This document shows positions 1-6,097 of a stretch of DNA of 6,121 bases, piece after piece. The translations under genes and the position numbers were made by a program. The DNA comes from Betaproteobacteria bacterium (GTDB lineage Bacteria > Pseudomonadota > Gammaproteobacteria > Burkholderiales > SG8-39). The stretch spans positions 1 through 6,121 of the forward strand of contig SHXF01000164.1 in assembly GCA_009693435.1 (NCBI GenBank), given 5' to 3'. The notes below the pieces were generated by a model. It saw nothing but the letters and a program-made list of their open reading frames with translations. It ran no database searches and had not been told where the DNA came from. How positions within the stretch are numbered: the first letter of the stretch is position 1; every line of letters starts with the position of its first letter.

Positions 1-137
1 TCACCCAAAAGGACATCTCTGCCGCCATGCACTACCTCAACCATCGCCCCAGAAAATGCCTCGGCTTCAAAACACCCCACGAAGTCTTCTGGAAGAAGCT
101 ACACTCGCATCATAACGCGGTTGCACTTCAGACTTGA
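1..137 (+). CDS. IS30-family transposase, C-terminal fragment (cut by window edge)
   Basis: Reading from base 3, the frame gives 44 residues up to a TGA at 135-137. They include LNHRPRKCLGFKTPHEVF, the conserved C-terminal block of IS30-family DDE transposases, and end in VALQT, a common last stretch in this family. The enzyme cuts and joins the ends of its own element during transposition. Only the tail after the catalytic core is present: the DDE residues and the DNA-binding N-terminus lie off the left edge, so I cannot say whether the full gene is intact. The reading frame is clean within the visible part. The stop codon falls inside the probable terminal repeat of the element, as is usual for this family. 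Confidence 0.92.
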   Translation, partial: TQKDISAAMHYLNHRPRKCLGFKTPHEVFWKKLHSHHNAVALQT

Positions 138-144
138 ATCCGCC
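121..144. repeat. Probable right terminal inverted repeat of the IS30-family element
   Basis: IS30-family elements carry terminal repeats of roughly 20-30 bases, and the transposase stop often lies within or next to the right one. The stretch from TTGCACTTCAG through GAATCCGCC overlaps the transposase stop and resembles such an end. The matching left repeat is outside the window, so the exact boundary and the short target duplication cannot be set. The boundary at 144 is an estimate. Confidence 0.5.
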
Positions 145-241
145 AACTATAGTAGTTGTTAAACAGCAATCAAAATCGCGCACGATTACGGTATCCACCC
201 TGTGCAATGTGGTTTTCATTCCACACCATCGAGACTGGCTG

Positions 242-3200
242 ATGCTCTATCATCCGCAGACCATTTTTGCGCGTACTACCAAGGGCATTCGCGAGGCCCG
301 CAGCACCAAGCTGCCGCGCGAGCTCAGTCGTATATTCGCCGCGGTCGATGGCAAAGCCGCGGTAAGCGAACTCATCGGCAAATCCGGTGTTCCCGAAGGC
401 CACTGTCACCTCGCGCTCGAGCAGCTGGTAACCGAAGGCTACATCCGCGTTTTCACCTCGCCCAACATGCCCAGCGGCGCATTGTCGCTGTCGACCACGC
501 AGTCGATCCCGATAGTTACCGCGGCCGCTGCCGTTGCCGCTGCTGACAACAGCGACGAACTCGACTTCACCACTGCCGAAGGTGTCGCCAAGGTCACCTC
601 CGAGGTAGCGGAACGCGGTCTGGCTGAATCCGCGGCACGGTCCCGCGCCGAAGCCGCCTCGCACGCGGCAGCTAAAGCCAAAATCCGTCTCGAAGCTGAA
701 AAACGCGCGCGCATGATTGCCGAGTCTCGCGTCAAAGCCGAAGCCGAAGCGCGCATGCGCGCCGAGGCCGACGCCAGGGCCCGCGCTGAAGCGGCGATGA
801 GAGCTTCCGCCGAAGCCAAGGCGGCTGCCGACGTCAAAGCCCGTGCTGAAGCCGAGGCGCGCTTGCGCATAGCCATGGATGCCCAGTTCAAAGCCGAGGC
901 CGAGGTCAAGGCACGCAGCGAAGCTGAAGCTCAGGCGCGGCATCAGGCGCAGGCAAACGAACGTGCCGAGGCTGAAGCAGAAGCCAGTGCCGACACCGAA
1001 CAACGCGCGGAAGCCGGAGCGCTGGCGCACGCAGCCGCCGAAGCCGGTGCCCGAGAAGCGCTCGAAGCACAGATGGCAGCGATGTCGGCGGCGCTGGCGC
1101 GTGCCGAACAACAATCCCTTGAAGAAGCCGCCAAGCGCGAGAAATTTGAAGCCGATATTCGCGTGCGCAGCGAAGCCGAACGCAAGGCGCGCGAAAACGC
1201 GGAAATGCGCGCCAAGGCCGCCGAGCAGGCCGTTGCCGAAGCGCGCGCGCTGGCCGACGAAGCCACGCGCGCGACTGCAGACGCCGAATTACACGGACGC
1301 GACCACGCTCAGGACCCGCAGGCGCGGGCGCGCATGCAGCAGGCGATGAAGGCGCTCGAGGAGGCCAAGGCGCACGCCATCCGCGAGGCTGAAGCCACTG
1401 CCCGTGCGGAAGCGCGTGCGCAAATGGAAGCAGAGCTGCGCAAAATACAGGACGCGGAGCGCGCCAGCCGCGAAATCGAAATCGCCAAGGCGCGCGAAGA
1501 AGCTGACGCGCAGACGCGCGAGATGGTGCGCAAACTGCAGGAGGAAGCACGTCAGGCCAAAGCCGAAGCTGAAGCGATAGCCGCATCCGAGCGCGCTGCC
1601 CGCGACGAAATCGAAGCGCGGGCACAGGCGCAGGTGCGCGAAGTGCAGGCACAAAGCGCGCGCGCGCAAGCCGAGAACGCCGCCCAGATGGCTGCCGAGA
1701 AAAAAGCACGCGCCGAGGCCGATGCCCAGGCTGCGGCAGAAATGCGCGTGCGCGAGCAGGAGGAGCGCAAAGCCATACAGGAACTCGCGCAAAAGGTGGC
1801 GGCGGAGCGCAAGGCGCGCGAAGAAGCCGAACAGCAAGTTATGGTTGCGCGCCAGGCACGCGAGGAAGCGGAACAGCGTCTGCGCAGCACGCCGGCGGGC
1901 GACCCCGAACAAATTCGCAAAGCCAACGAAGAAGCGCAAGCCGCGGCGCGCGCGGCTGAAGAAGCAGTGGCGCGTGCTACAGCCACGGCCGAAGCCGCGA
2001 CGCGCGCCATGATTGAGGCCGAAGCGCGCGTCAAAAACGAAAAGGCTGCGCGCGCCGCGGCTGAAGATCGCGCCAAAGCCGAAGCCGTGCAACGCATTAT
2101 GCAGGAACAGCAGTTGCGTGAAGGCGCCGAGGCCGACATCGGCGCGCGCGTGGCGCTTGAACTGAAGGCGCGCGAGGACGCTGAACGCGCCGAAGAAGCC
2201 CGCTATCGCGCGGAGGCCGAGGAGCGCGCCAAAGTATCAGCGGAACGTCAGGCGCGCGAAGCCGAAGCCAAGGCGGCGGAAGCGCCGCGCGCGCCCGGGC
2301 GCAAGACAAACTGGCTGGGGGTGGGCGTCGCCGGCGTGGCGGTAACGGTGGTAGTGGCGGTGGGCCTGCTGCAGCTGATTCCAATATCGGGCTACGTGCC
2401 CGCGGTGCAGGCGCTGATGACGCAGCGCCTGGGCCAACCGGTGGCAATCTCCAGAATGCGCTACGAATTACTCCCGTCGCCACAGCTTACACTGGAACGT
2501 ATCAGCGTCGGCAAACTCGAAGAGATCAAGGCGGATAAAATTTATGTTCCGCTCGGGCCGTTGGGGTTGCTCAGCGGCACCAGAAACTTTGACACCATTC
2601 TGGTCAAAGGCGTGACGCTGGATGCCGATGCGCTGGGCGCGCTAGCCGGATGGCTGCGCGCACCGGCGGGTGAGCCGGCGCTGCACATCAGCCGTATCAA
2701 ATTCAGCGACGTGAAACTCACCGCACGCGACCTGGAAATTCCGAAGTTTGACGTGGACGCTGTGCTCGGCGGGCGTGGCGAAGTCAGTAAACTCGCCATC
2801 GATGTTGAGAAAGCGCGCTTGGATATCACGCCCAAAGACAGCGCCTGGCAAGTGATGCTCAGTGCCAGCGGCTGGAAGTCTTTTATCGGTCCGACGATCG
2901 ACTTCGACGACCTCGAAGCGACGGCGATGGTTGATGGCAGCGGGGCCAGCGTGACCGCGATCAAGGGCCGGGTGAGCAGCGGATCGCTGAGCGGAAAATT
3001 CAAGGTGACCTGGGGCAGCACGATACAGGTGGCGGGTGATCTGAAACTTGAAAACGGCCGCACCGATCAGTTGCTGCCCTTTTTCACGCGCAACTTCAGC
3101 GCAAGCGGCACCCTGAATCTCACGGCCAACTATACGATGCGCGGCGCGAATATCAAAACGCTGTTCGACGATGCGCGTCTGGAAGGGGTGTTCGCCATCG

Positions 3201-3502
3201 CCCGCGGCGAACTCAACAACGTGGATATCGTGCGCGCGCTGCAATCGTCACGCGCAGCCGGGCAGCGCGGCGGAAAAACCCGATTTGACAGTCTTTCGGG
3301 CGCCGTGCACATCAGCGGCAACAGCTACAGCTACCGCCAGTTGCAGTTAAATTCCGGGCCGGTGAATGCGTCAGGCACGGTGGATGTCAATGATGGCACG
3401 CTGTCCGGTAACATAAACGCCGAACTCGGCACCAAAGGCGTGGTGGTGGCGCGTGGCGCGCTGACGGCGAGCGGCACGGTGGGGGATCCGGTGTTGCGGT
3501 AG
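242..3502 (+). CDS. AsmA-type envelope protein with winged-helix-like N-terminus and very long helical rod
   Basis: From the ATG at 242 the product is 1086 residues. Residues about 24-71 (LPRELSRIF, then AAVDGKAAVSELIG, then EQLVTEGYIRVF) look like a small winged-helix fold. Residues about 111-685 are almost pure Ala/Glu/Arg/Lys/Gln helix, like the TolA stalk, broken only by prolines at 359, 551 and 555. A basic GRK precedes a single membrane segment at 691-713 (WLGVGVAGVAVTV onward). Residues 714-1086 are AsmA-like: a start resembling SGYVPAVQALMTQRLGQPVA, a middle ISRMRYELLPSPQLTLERIS, and a C-terminal block with LSGAVHISGNSY. The positive-inside rule puts the rod in the cytoplasm and the AsmA part in the periplasm. 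AsmA relatives act in outer-membrane homeostasis and probably lipid transfer between membranes; a role here is inference. The frame is open upstream to a TTG at 134, but that lies inside the IS end. ATG 242 has only a weak ribosome site; GTG 209 is an alternative start. Downstream lies a strong terminator. Confidence 0.85.
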   Translation: MLYHPQTIFARTTKGIREARSTKLPRELSRIFAAVDGKAAVSELIGKSGVPEGHCHLALEQLVTEGYIRVFTSPNMPSGALSLSTTQSIPIVTAAAAVAAADNSDELDFTTAEGVAKVTSEVAERGLAESAARSRAEAASHAAAKAKIRLEAEKRARMIAESRVKAEAEARMRAEADARARAEAAMRASAEAKAAADVKARAEAEARLRIAMDAQFKAEAEVKARSEAEAQARHQAQANERAEAEAEASADTEQRAEAGALAHAAAEAGAREALEAQMAAMSAALARAEQQSLEEAAKREKFEADIRVRSEAERKARENAEMRAKAAEQAVAEARALADEATRATADAELHGRDHAQDPQARARMQQAMKALEEAKAHAIREAEATARAEARAQMEAELRKIQDAERASREIEIAKAREEADAQTREMVRKLQEEARQAKAEAEAIAASERAARDEIEARAQAQVREVQAQSARAQAENAAQMAAEKKARAEADAQAAAEMRVREQEERKAIQELAQKVAAERKAREEAEQQVMVARQAREEAEQRLRSTPAGDPEQIRKANEEAQAAARAAEEAVARATATAEAATRAMIEAEARVKNEKAARAAAEDRAKAEAVQRIMQEQQLREGAEADIGARVALELKAREDAERAEEARYRAEAEERAKVSAERQAREAEAKAAEAPRAPGRKTNWLGVGVAGVAVTVVVAVGLLQLIPISGYVPAVQALMTQRLGQPVAISRMRYELLPSPQLTLERISVGKLEEIKADKIYVPLGPLGLLSGTRNFDTILVKGVTLDADALGALAGWLRAPAGEPALHISRIKFSDVKLTARDLEIPKFDVDAVLGGRGEVSKLAIDVEKARLDITPKDSAWQVMLSASGWKSFIGPTIDFDDLEATAMVDGSGASVTAIKGRVSSGSLSGKFKVTWGSTIQVAGDLKLENGRTDQLLPFFTRNFSASGTLNLTANYTMRGANIKTLFDDARLEGVFAIARGELNNVDIVRALQSSRAAGQRGGKTRFDSLSGAVHISGNSYSYRQLQLNSGPVNASGTVDVNDGTLSGNINAELGTKGVVVARGALTASGTVGDPVLR

Positions 3503-3517
3503 TTCCTGAATAGCTTC

Positions 3518-3542
3518 ACCGCAAAGACGCAAAAACGCAAAG
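3518..3542. repeat. Left arm of GCAAAG-rich inverted repeat
   Basis: This 25-base stretch, beginning ACCGCAAAGACGC, is perfectly complementary to 3629-3653. The two arms enclose the terminator hairpin. The sequence resembles a GCAAAGACGCAAAG-type intergenic repeat that I recall from many proteobacterial genomes; that recollection was not checked against a database. Confidence 0.9.
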
Positions 3543-3568
3543 GAAACGCAAAGGAAACGCAAAGGAAA
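3536..3568 (+). repeat. Three tandem copies of an 11-base unit
   Basis: CGCAAAGGAAA occurs three times in a row with no mismatch (3536-3546, 3547-3557, 3558-3568). The first copy overlaps the left arm of the inverted repeat. The right side has only one looser counterpart near 3619-3625, so the tandem expansion is on one side only, consistent with slippage of a repeat unit. Confidence 0.9.
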
Positions 3569-3570
3569 AC

Positions 3571-3608
3571 AAAACGGCGATTAACCCACAGGGCAATCGC
3601 CGTTTTTT
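3571..3608. terminator. Bidirectional intrinsic terminator between AsmA-type gene and htpX
   Basis: A 12-base-pair perfect stem (AAAACGGCGATT at 3571-3582 with AATCGCCGTTTT at 3595-3606) closes a 12-base loop that can itself form a CCC/GGG mini-stem. The plus strand ends in six T (3603-3608). On the minus strand the stem is followed by GTTTTCC, also T-rich. It sits 68 bases after the AsmA-type stop and 64 bases after the htpX stop, so it can end both convergent transcripts. Confidence 0.87.
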
Positions 3609-3628
3609 ATGTAAGTTCTTTGCGGAAT

Positions 3629-3653
3629 CTTTGCGTTTTTGCGTCTTTGCGGT
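3629..3653. repeat. Right arm of GCAAAG-rich inverted repeat
   Basis: This is the exact reverse complement of 3518-3542 over 25 bases. It ends 19 bases before the htpX stop codon. Together with the inner terminator stem it makes a nested palindrome of about 136 bases centred near 3586-3588. Confidence 0.9.
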
Positions 3654-3672
3654 AAAGTTTTTTACGATCTTA

Positions 3673-4548
3673 TCAAACCGCCCGGCGCAGCGCCTCGATG
3701 CGTTCATCCAGCGGCGGGTGCGTCATGAAAAGTTTGCTGAATGCGCTGCCGCCGGAGATGCCGAATGCCGCCACGGATTTGGGCAGCGCCGCTTCCTCGT
3801 GATTCATCTTGAGCCGCTCCAGCGCCGCGATCATTTTGCGCTTGCCAGCGATACTGGCGCTGCCGGCATCGGCGTGAAACTCACGATGGCGGCTGAACCA
3901 CATCACGATCATGCTGGCGAAGACGCCGAGCACCAGTTGCGCGATAATGGTGGTCACGAAAAATCCGATGCCTTCGCCGCGGTCATTCTTCAAGATAACG
4001 CGATCCACAAAGTAACCGATGATGCGCGAGAAGAAAATCACGAACGTGTTGACCACACCCTGTATCAGGGTCAGCGTGATCATGTCGCCGTTGGCGACGT
4101 GGCTGATTTCATGGGCGAGCACAGCCTCGGCTTCGTCTGACGTCATGTTGTTCATGAGGCCGGTGCTCACCGCCACCAGCGCATTGTTGCGATTCCACCC
4201 GGTAGCAAAGGCGTTGATTTCGGGCGAATCGTAAATCGCAACTTCGGGCATGCCGATGCCGGCCTGACCAGCCTGGCGCTGCACGGTGTTGAACAACCAT
4301 TGCTCGGTGGCATTCGACGGAGTGGTGATGACTTGCGCCCCCACCGAACGTTTGGCCATCCATTTCGATATAAACAGCGATATCAGCGAACCGGCGAATC
4401 CCATCACCATCGACATGATCAAAAGCGCATTGAAATTAATGCCGCCGGACTGATTCATAATCTGATCCACGCCCAGTACCCGCAGCGTGACGCTGATGAC
4501 AACCAGAACAGCCAGGTTGGTTATCACAAACAAGAATATGCGCTTCAT
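3673..4548 (-). CDS. htpX: HtpX, inner-membrane zinc metalloprotease (M48B)
   Basis: The 291-residue product is full length for the family and starts [15 protein letters not shown], a typical HtpX N-terminus. It degrades misfolded or damaged inner-membrane proteins, complementing FtsH. Membrane segments are visible at about 4-24 and 40-61, before the catalytic region, and at about 156-178 and 194-217. The zinc-binding HEISH motif is at 146-150 (ligands H146 and H150, catalytic E147). The third ligand is probably E223 in [13 protein letters not shown], the family's second signature. The C-terminus carries the usual [13 protein letters not shown]. All key residues are present, so the enzyme should be active. 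The ATG start is supported by a GAGG ribosome site ten bases upstream. The gene converges on the AsmA-type gene across a bidirectional terminator, and a heat-shock promoter lies upstream. Confidence 0.97.
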   Translation of the reverse strand: MKRIFLFVITNLAVLVVISVTLRVLGVDQIMNQSGGINFNALLIMSMVMGFAGSLISLFISKWMAKRSVGAQVITTPSNATEQWLFNTVQRQAGQAGIGMPEVAIYDSPEINAFATGWNRNNALVAVSTGLMNNMTSDEAEAVLAHEISHVANGDMITLTLIQGVVNTFVIFFSRIIGYFVDRVILKNDRGEGIGFFVTTIIAQLVLGVFASMIVMWFSRHREFHADAGSASIAGKRKMIAALERLKMNHEEAALPKSVAAFGISGGSAFSKLFMTHPPLDERIEALRRAV

Positions 4549-4558
4549 AAAAGGTTTT

Positions 4559-4562
4559 CCTC
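4559..4562 (-). promoter_or_regulatory. Ribosome binding site of htpX
   Basis: On the minus strand GAGG stands ten bases before the ATG ending at 4548. The spacing is slightly long but workable, and it supports the chosen start. Confidence 0.6.
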
Positions 4563-4591
4563 GGGGTTATTGGTTATGGGTACGTTACCTT

Positions 4592-4619
4592 AGATGGGGA
4601 CGCCGCGTGCGAGTTCAAT
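4592..4619 (-). promoter_or_regulatory. Probable sigma-32 (heat-shock) promoter of htpX
   Basis: On the minus strand the -10 element CCCCATCT (4592-4599) matches the sigma-32 consensus CCCCATNT at every defined base. The -35 element ATTGAAC (4613-4619) keeps the TTGAA core of CTTGAAA. The 13-base spacer is in the accepted range. Transcription would begin near 4585, giving an untranslated leader of about 37 bases. htpX is a known member of the sigma-32 regulon in Escherichia coli, which makes this match meaningful. A weaker sigma-70-like pair on the same strand, TTGAAT (4643-4648) and TACTAT (4618-4623), has a 19-base spacer and overlaps it; this could give basal expression. Confidence 0.7.
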
Positions 4620-4787
4620 AGTAAGCGCACTGTGAGGTAAAAATTCAAGTATTTGATTCATAACAATAATTTTATGCTTGCGATGCAGGCAGGACTGCAG
4701 AAACCCTGCCGTGCCATGCCTGCTCGGGAACGGCACGCCGGGTGTTCATCGGCATGCCTCCGTGTTCGGTCGCGGCAAAAAACCAGG

Positions 4788-5636
4788 CTACTGTGTGCGT
4801 CCCACAAAATCCAGAATAGCCGCCAGCACATTTTCGCCGTTCTGATGCGGCGGCAACACGTTCCAGAATTCCGCGTTGGGCATCAGCTCTTTCATCGCCC
4901 ACGCCGATGACGTGGAGTGCGACGCATCGGCGCCGGGCAGTATCAGCGCAGGTAATTTAATATTCAGCAGTTGCTCGCCGCTGGCGCCCGAGGGCATGGT
5001 GTCGCCGTAGAGCGCATCGCGGCTTTGCGCGCAGAGGTCGAGATAGGCTGCCACATCGTGCTTCACATAAGCGGCGGTAAACGCGGGATCGGTCGCGTTC
5101 TGCGAGGCCCAGGGACCTGCTTCGGGATCGAGCCAAAAGTTTTTCGCGGCAGGCCCGCGCGCCGCTGCTGCCGCCAGGCCGTTGGCGCGCACGAATTCGA
5201 TGTGCCGGTTGTAAAATCCGCGCCCCTTCTGCATCCACAAATAGCCGCCCACCGGCCAGTGCAGCAATAAACCGGCGCAGCGCTCGGGACACAGCACGCC
5301 CATGGCCGCCGCCACCGACACACCCATACAACCACCGACCACCCATGCCTGCTTCACGCCAAAATGGTCGAGTATCGCCCTCCCCTGCCGCGCGAAAACT
5401 TCCCAGGTGAGTTTTTCCACGCGCCCACCGGACACGCCGGCCTCGCGCCGGTCGTAGGCAATCACGGTGAATGATTTTGACAGCGCATTGATTGAATCCA
5501 TTTCTTTCCACACACCGCCGCGGGTCCAGCTCTCGATGGTGGAATTGAAACCGCCCGGCGCCAGCATCAGCAAATGCGGGCCGCTCCCCTGCATGTGATA
5601 GTTAATCTCGAGTTCGTCAATAACAGCTACAGGCAC
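4788..5636 (-). CDS. Alpha/beta hydrolase with cysteine nucleophile
   Basis: The product is 282 residues if translation starts at the GTG ending at 5636. I chose this start because a perfect AGGAGG lies seven bases upstream; the frame also reaches a GTG at 5664-5666, which would add ten residues. The fold is a classic alpha/beta hydrolase: LAPGG at 25-29 (oxyanion region), YDRREAGVSG around 61-70, and the nucleophile elbow GGCMG at 101-105 with C103 where serine is usual. The acid is probably D237 in LPGADASH and the histidine H264 in VLPPHQNGENV. LHWPVGG at about 125-131 follows the elbow. No signal peptide is seen, so it is probably cytoplasmic. The substrate is unknown: ester, lactone or thioester hydrolysis and acyl transfer are all possible. 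It lies upstream of htpX on the same strand with a 239-base gap, and no convincing terminator of its own is visible. Confidence 0.88.
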   Translation of the reverse strand: MPVAVIDELEINYHMQGSGPHLLMLAPGGFNSTIESWTRGGVWKEMDSINALSKSFTVIAYDRREAGVSGGRVEKLTWEVFARQGRAILDHFGVKQAWVVGGCMGVSVAAAMGVLCPERCAGLLLHWPVGGYLWMQKGRGFYNRHIEFVRANGLAAAAARGPAAKNFWLDPEAGPWASQNATDPAFTAAYVKHDVAAYLDLCAQSRDALYGDTMPSGASGEQLLNIKLPALILPGADASHSTSSAWAMKELMPNAEFWNVLPPHQNGENVLAAILDFVGRTQ

Positions 5637-5643
5637 CTTGTAG

Positions 5644-5649
5644 CCTCCT
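5644..5649 (-). promoter_or_regulatory. Ribosome binding site that fixes the hydrolase start
   Basis: The minus strand reads AGGAGG, a full match to the anti-Shine-Dalgarno sequence, seven bases before the GTG ending at 5636. The upstream in-frame GTG ending at 5666 has no comparable site, and this AGGAGG would lie inside its coding sequence. Confidence 0.8.
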
Positions 5650-5701
5650 CTTGTCAGCGCTGCCACGCACGGCAGCTCTTGTATACAACGGACCGCTCAC
5701 T

Positions 5702-5725
5702 GCAGATGGCGCCTGGCAGATGGCG
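5702..5725. repeat. Short direct repeat upstream of the hydrolase
   Basis: GCAGATGGCG occurs at 5702-5711 and 5716-5725, start to start 14 bases. It lies about 55-75 bases upstream of the hydrolase ribosome site, where an operator could be, but no promoter could be placed confidently beside it. A 10-base palindrome, TTGTATACAA (5679-5688), lies nearby. Confidence 0.45.
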
Positions 5726-6027
5726 GCGCTACAACAGCAGTTTACATTAACTTGTTGTTTTAACTATTCTTTAGTTGATGCTTATCCTGCTATACTTACC
5801 CACATCATGCCAATGCAATAGCCTGCCACGCGGTCGCGGTTTAACGCAGTCCCATTCTTGGCAGCGTGCGAAAAATAGTCGATTACACTGCCGGTTTCAT
5901 AGTGCAAGATACCTTACAATTGCCGTAAATTGGAAAAAATACCACCAGACCCGATGCTAGACACGCCTACAGGGCAGCAATTCTCAATTCAAAACCTGTA
6001 ATTGTAGTGTAGTGGATTTGCCCTCGG

Positions 6028-6097
6028 GTTGACGGCTCGCTGGGTTATGTGGTGCTGGCTACCCGGTATCGGGTGCGTTGACGGCATGGGGTGGGTT
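6028..6097. repeat. Degenerate direct repeat near the right edge
   Basis: GTTGACGGC followed by TGGGTT occurs twice, at 6028-6046 and 6077-6097, with four and six bases between the two blocks. The second copy continues into a weak hairpin, TGGGTT at 6092-6097 with AGCCCA at 6115-6120, which includes one G-T pair. Confidence 0.5.

Larger units (their letters stand above)
1..144 (+). mobile_element. IS30-family insertion sequence, right end only
   Basis: The transposase tail and the probable terminal repeat together mark the right end of an IS30-family element that extends off the left edge. It sits about 100 bases upstream of the likely start of the large AsmA-type gene and is oriented toward it. 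Insertion here could have removed or replaced the native promoter and leader of that gene. Confidence 0.8.

Noticed and set aside
134..241. TTG at 134 as the start of the AsmA-type protein
   Set aside because: It lies inside the probable IS30 terminal repeat and overlaps the transposase stop, has no ribosome site, and the added 36 residues show no family features.
170..2483. Several long open frames on the minus strand, and others on the plus strand, within the rod-coding region
   Set aside because: They are a by-product of GC-rich, Ala/Glu/Arg-biased codons in the true frame. Their products are low-complexity (Ala/Ser- or Arg/Pro-rich) with no recognisable domain.
3331..3707. Small open frames across the intergenic palindrome
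   Set aside because: They translate the GCAAAG repeat (products such as RFLCVF), a familiar type of spurious small protein.
4685..4723. Stem GCAGGCA/TGCCTGC and an alternative GGCAGG/CCTGCC after the hydrolase gene as a terminator
   Set aside because: The stems are short and compete with one another, and no T-run follows on the minus strand, so an intrinsic terminator is not supported.
4653..4910. Plus-strand open frame of 85 codons
   Set aside because: It crosses antisense into the hydrolase, has no ribosome site, and the product has no recognisable features.
5791..5796. TATACT as a plus-strand -10 element
   Set aside because: No -35 element stands at 16-18 bases upstream (the nearest, TTGATG, is ten bases away), and no gene follows in the window.
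5775..5960. Plus-strand open frame of 61 codons
   Set aside because: There is no ribosome site, and the product looks random with no domain or membrane segment.
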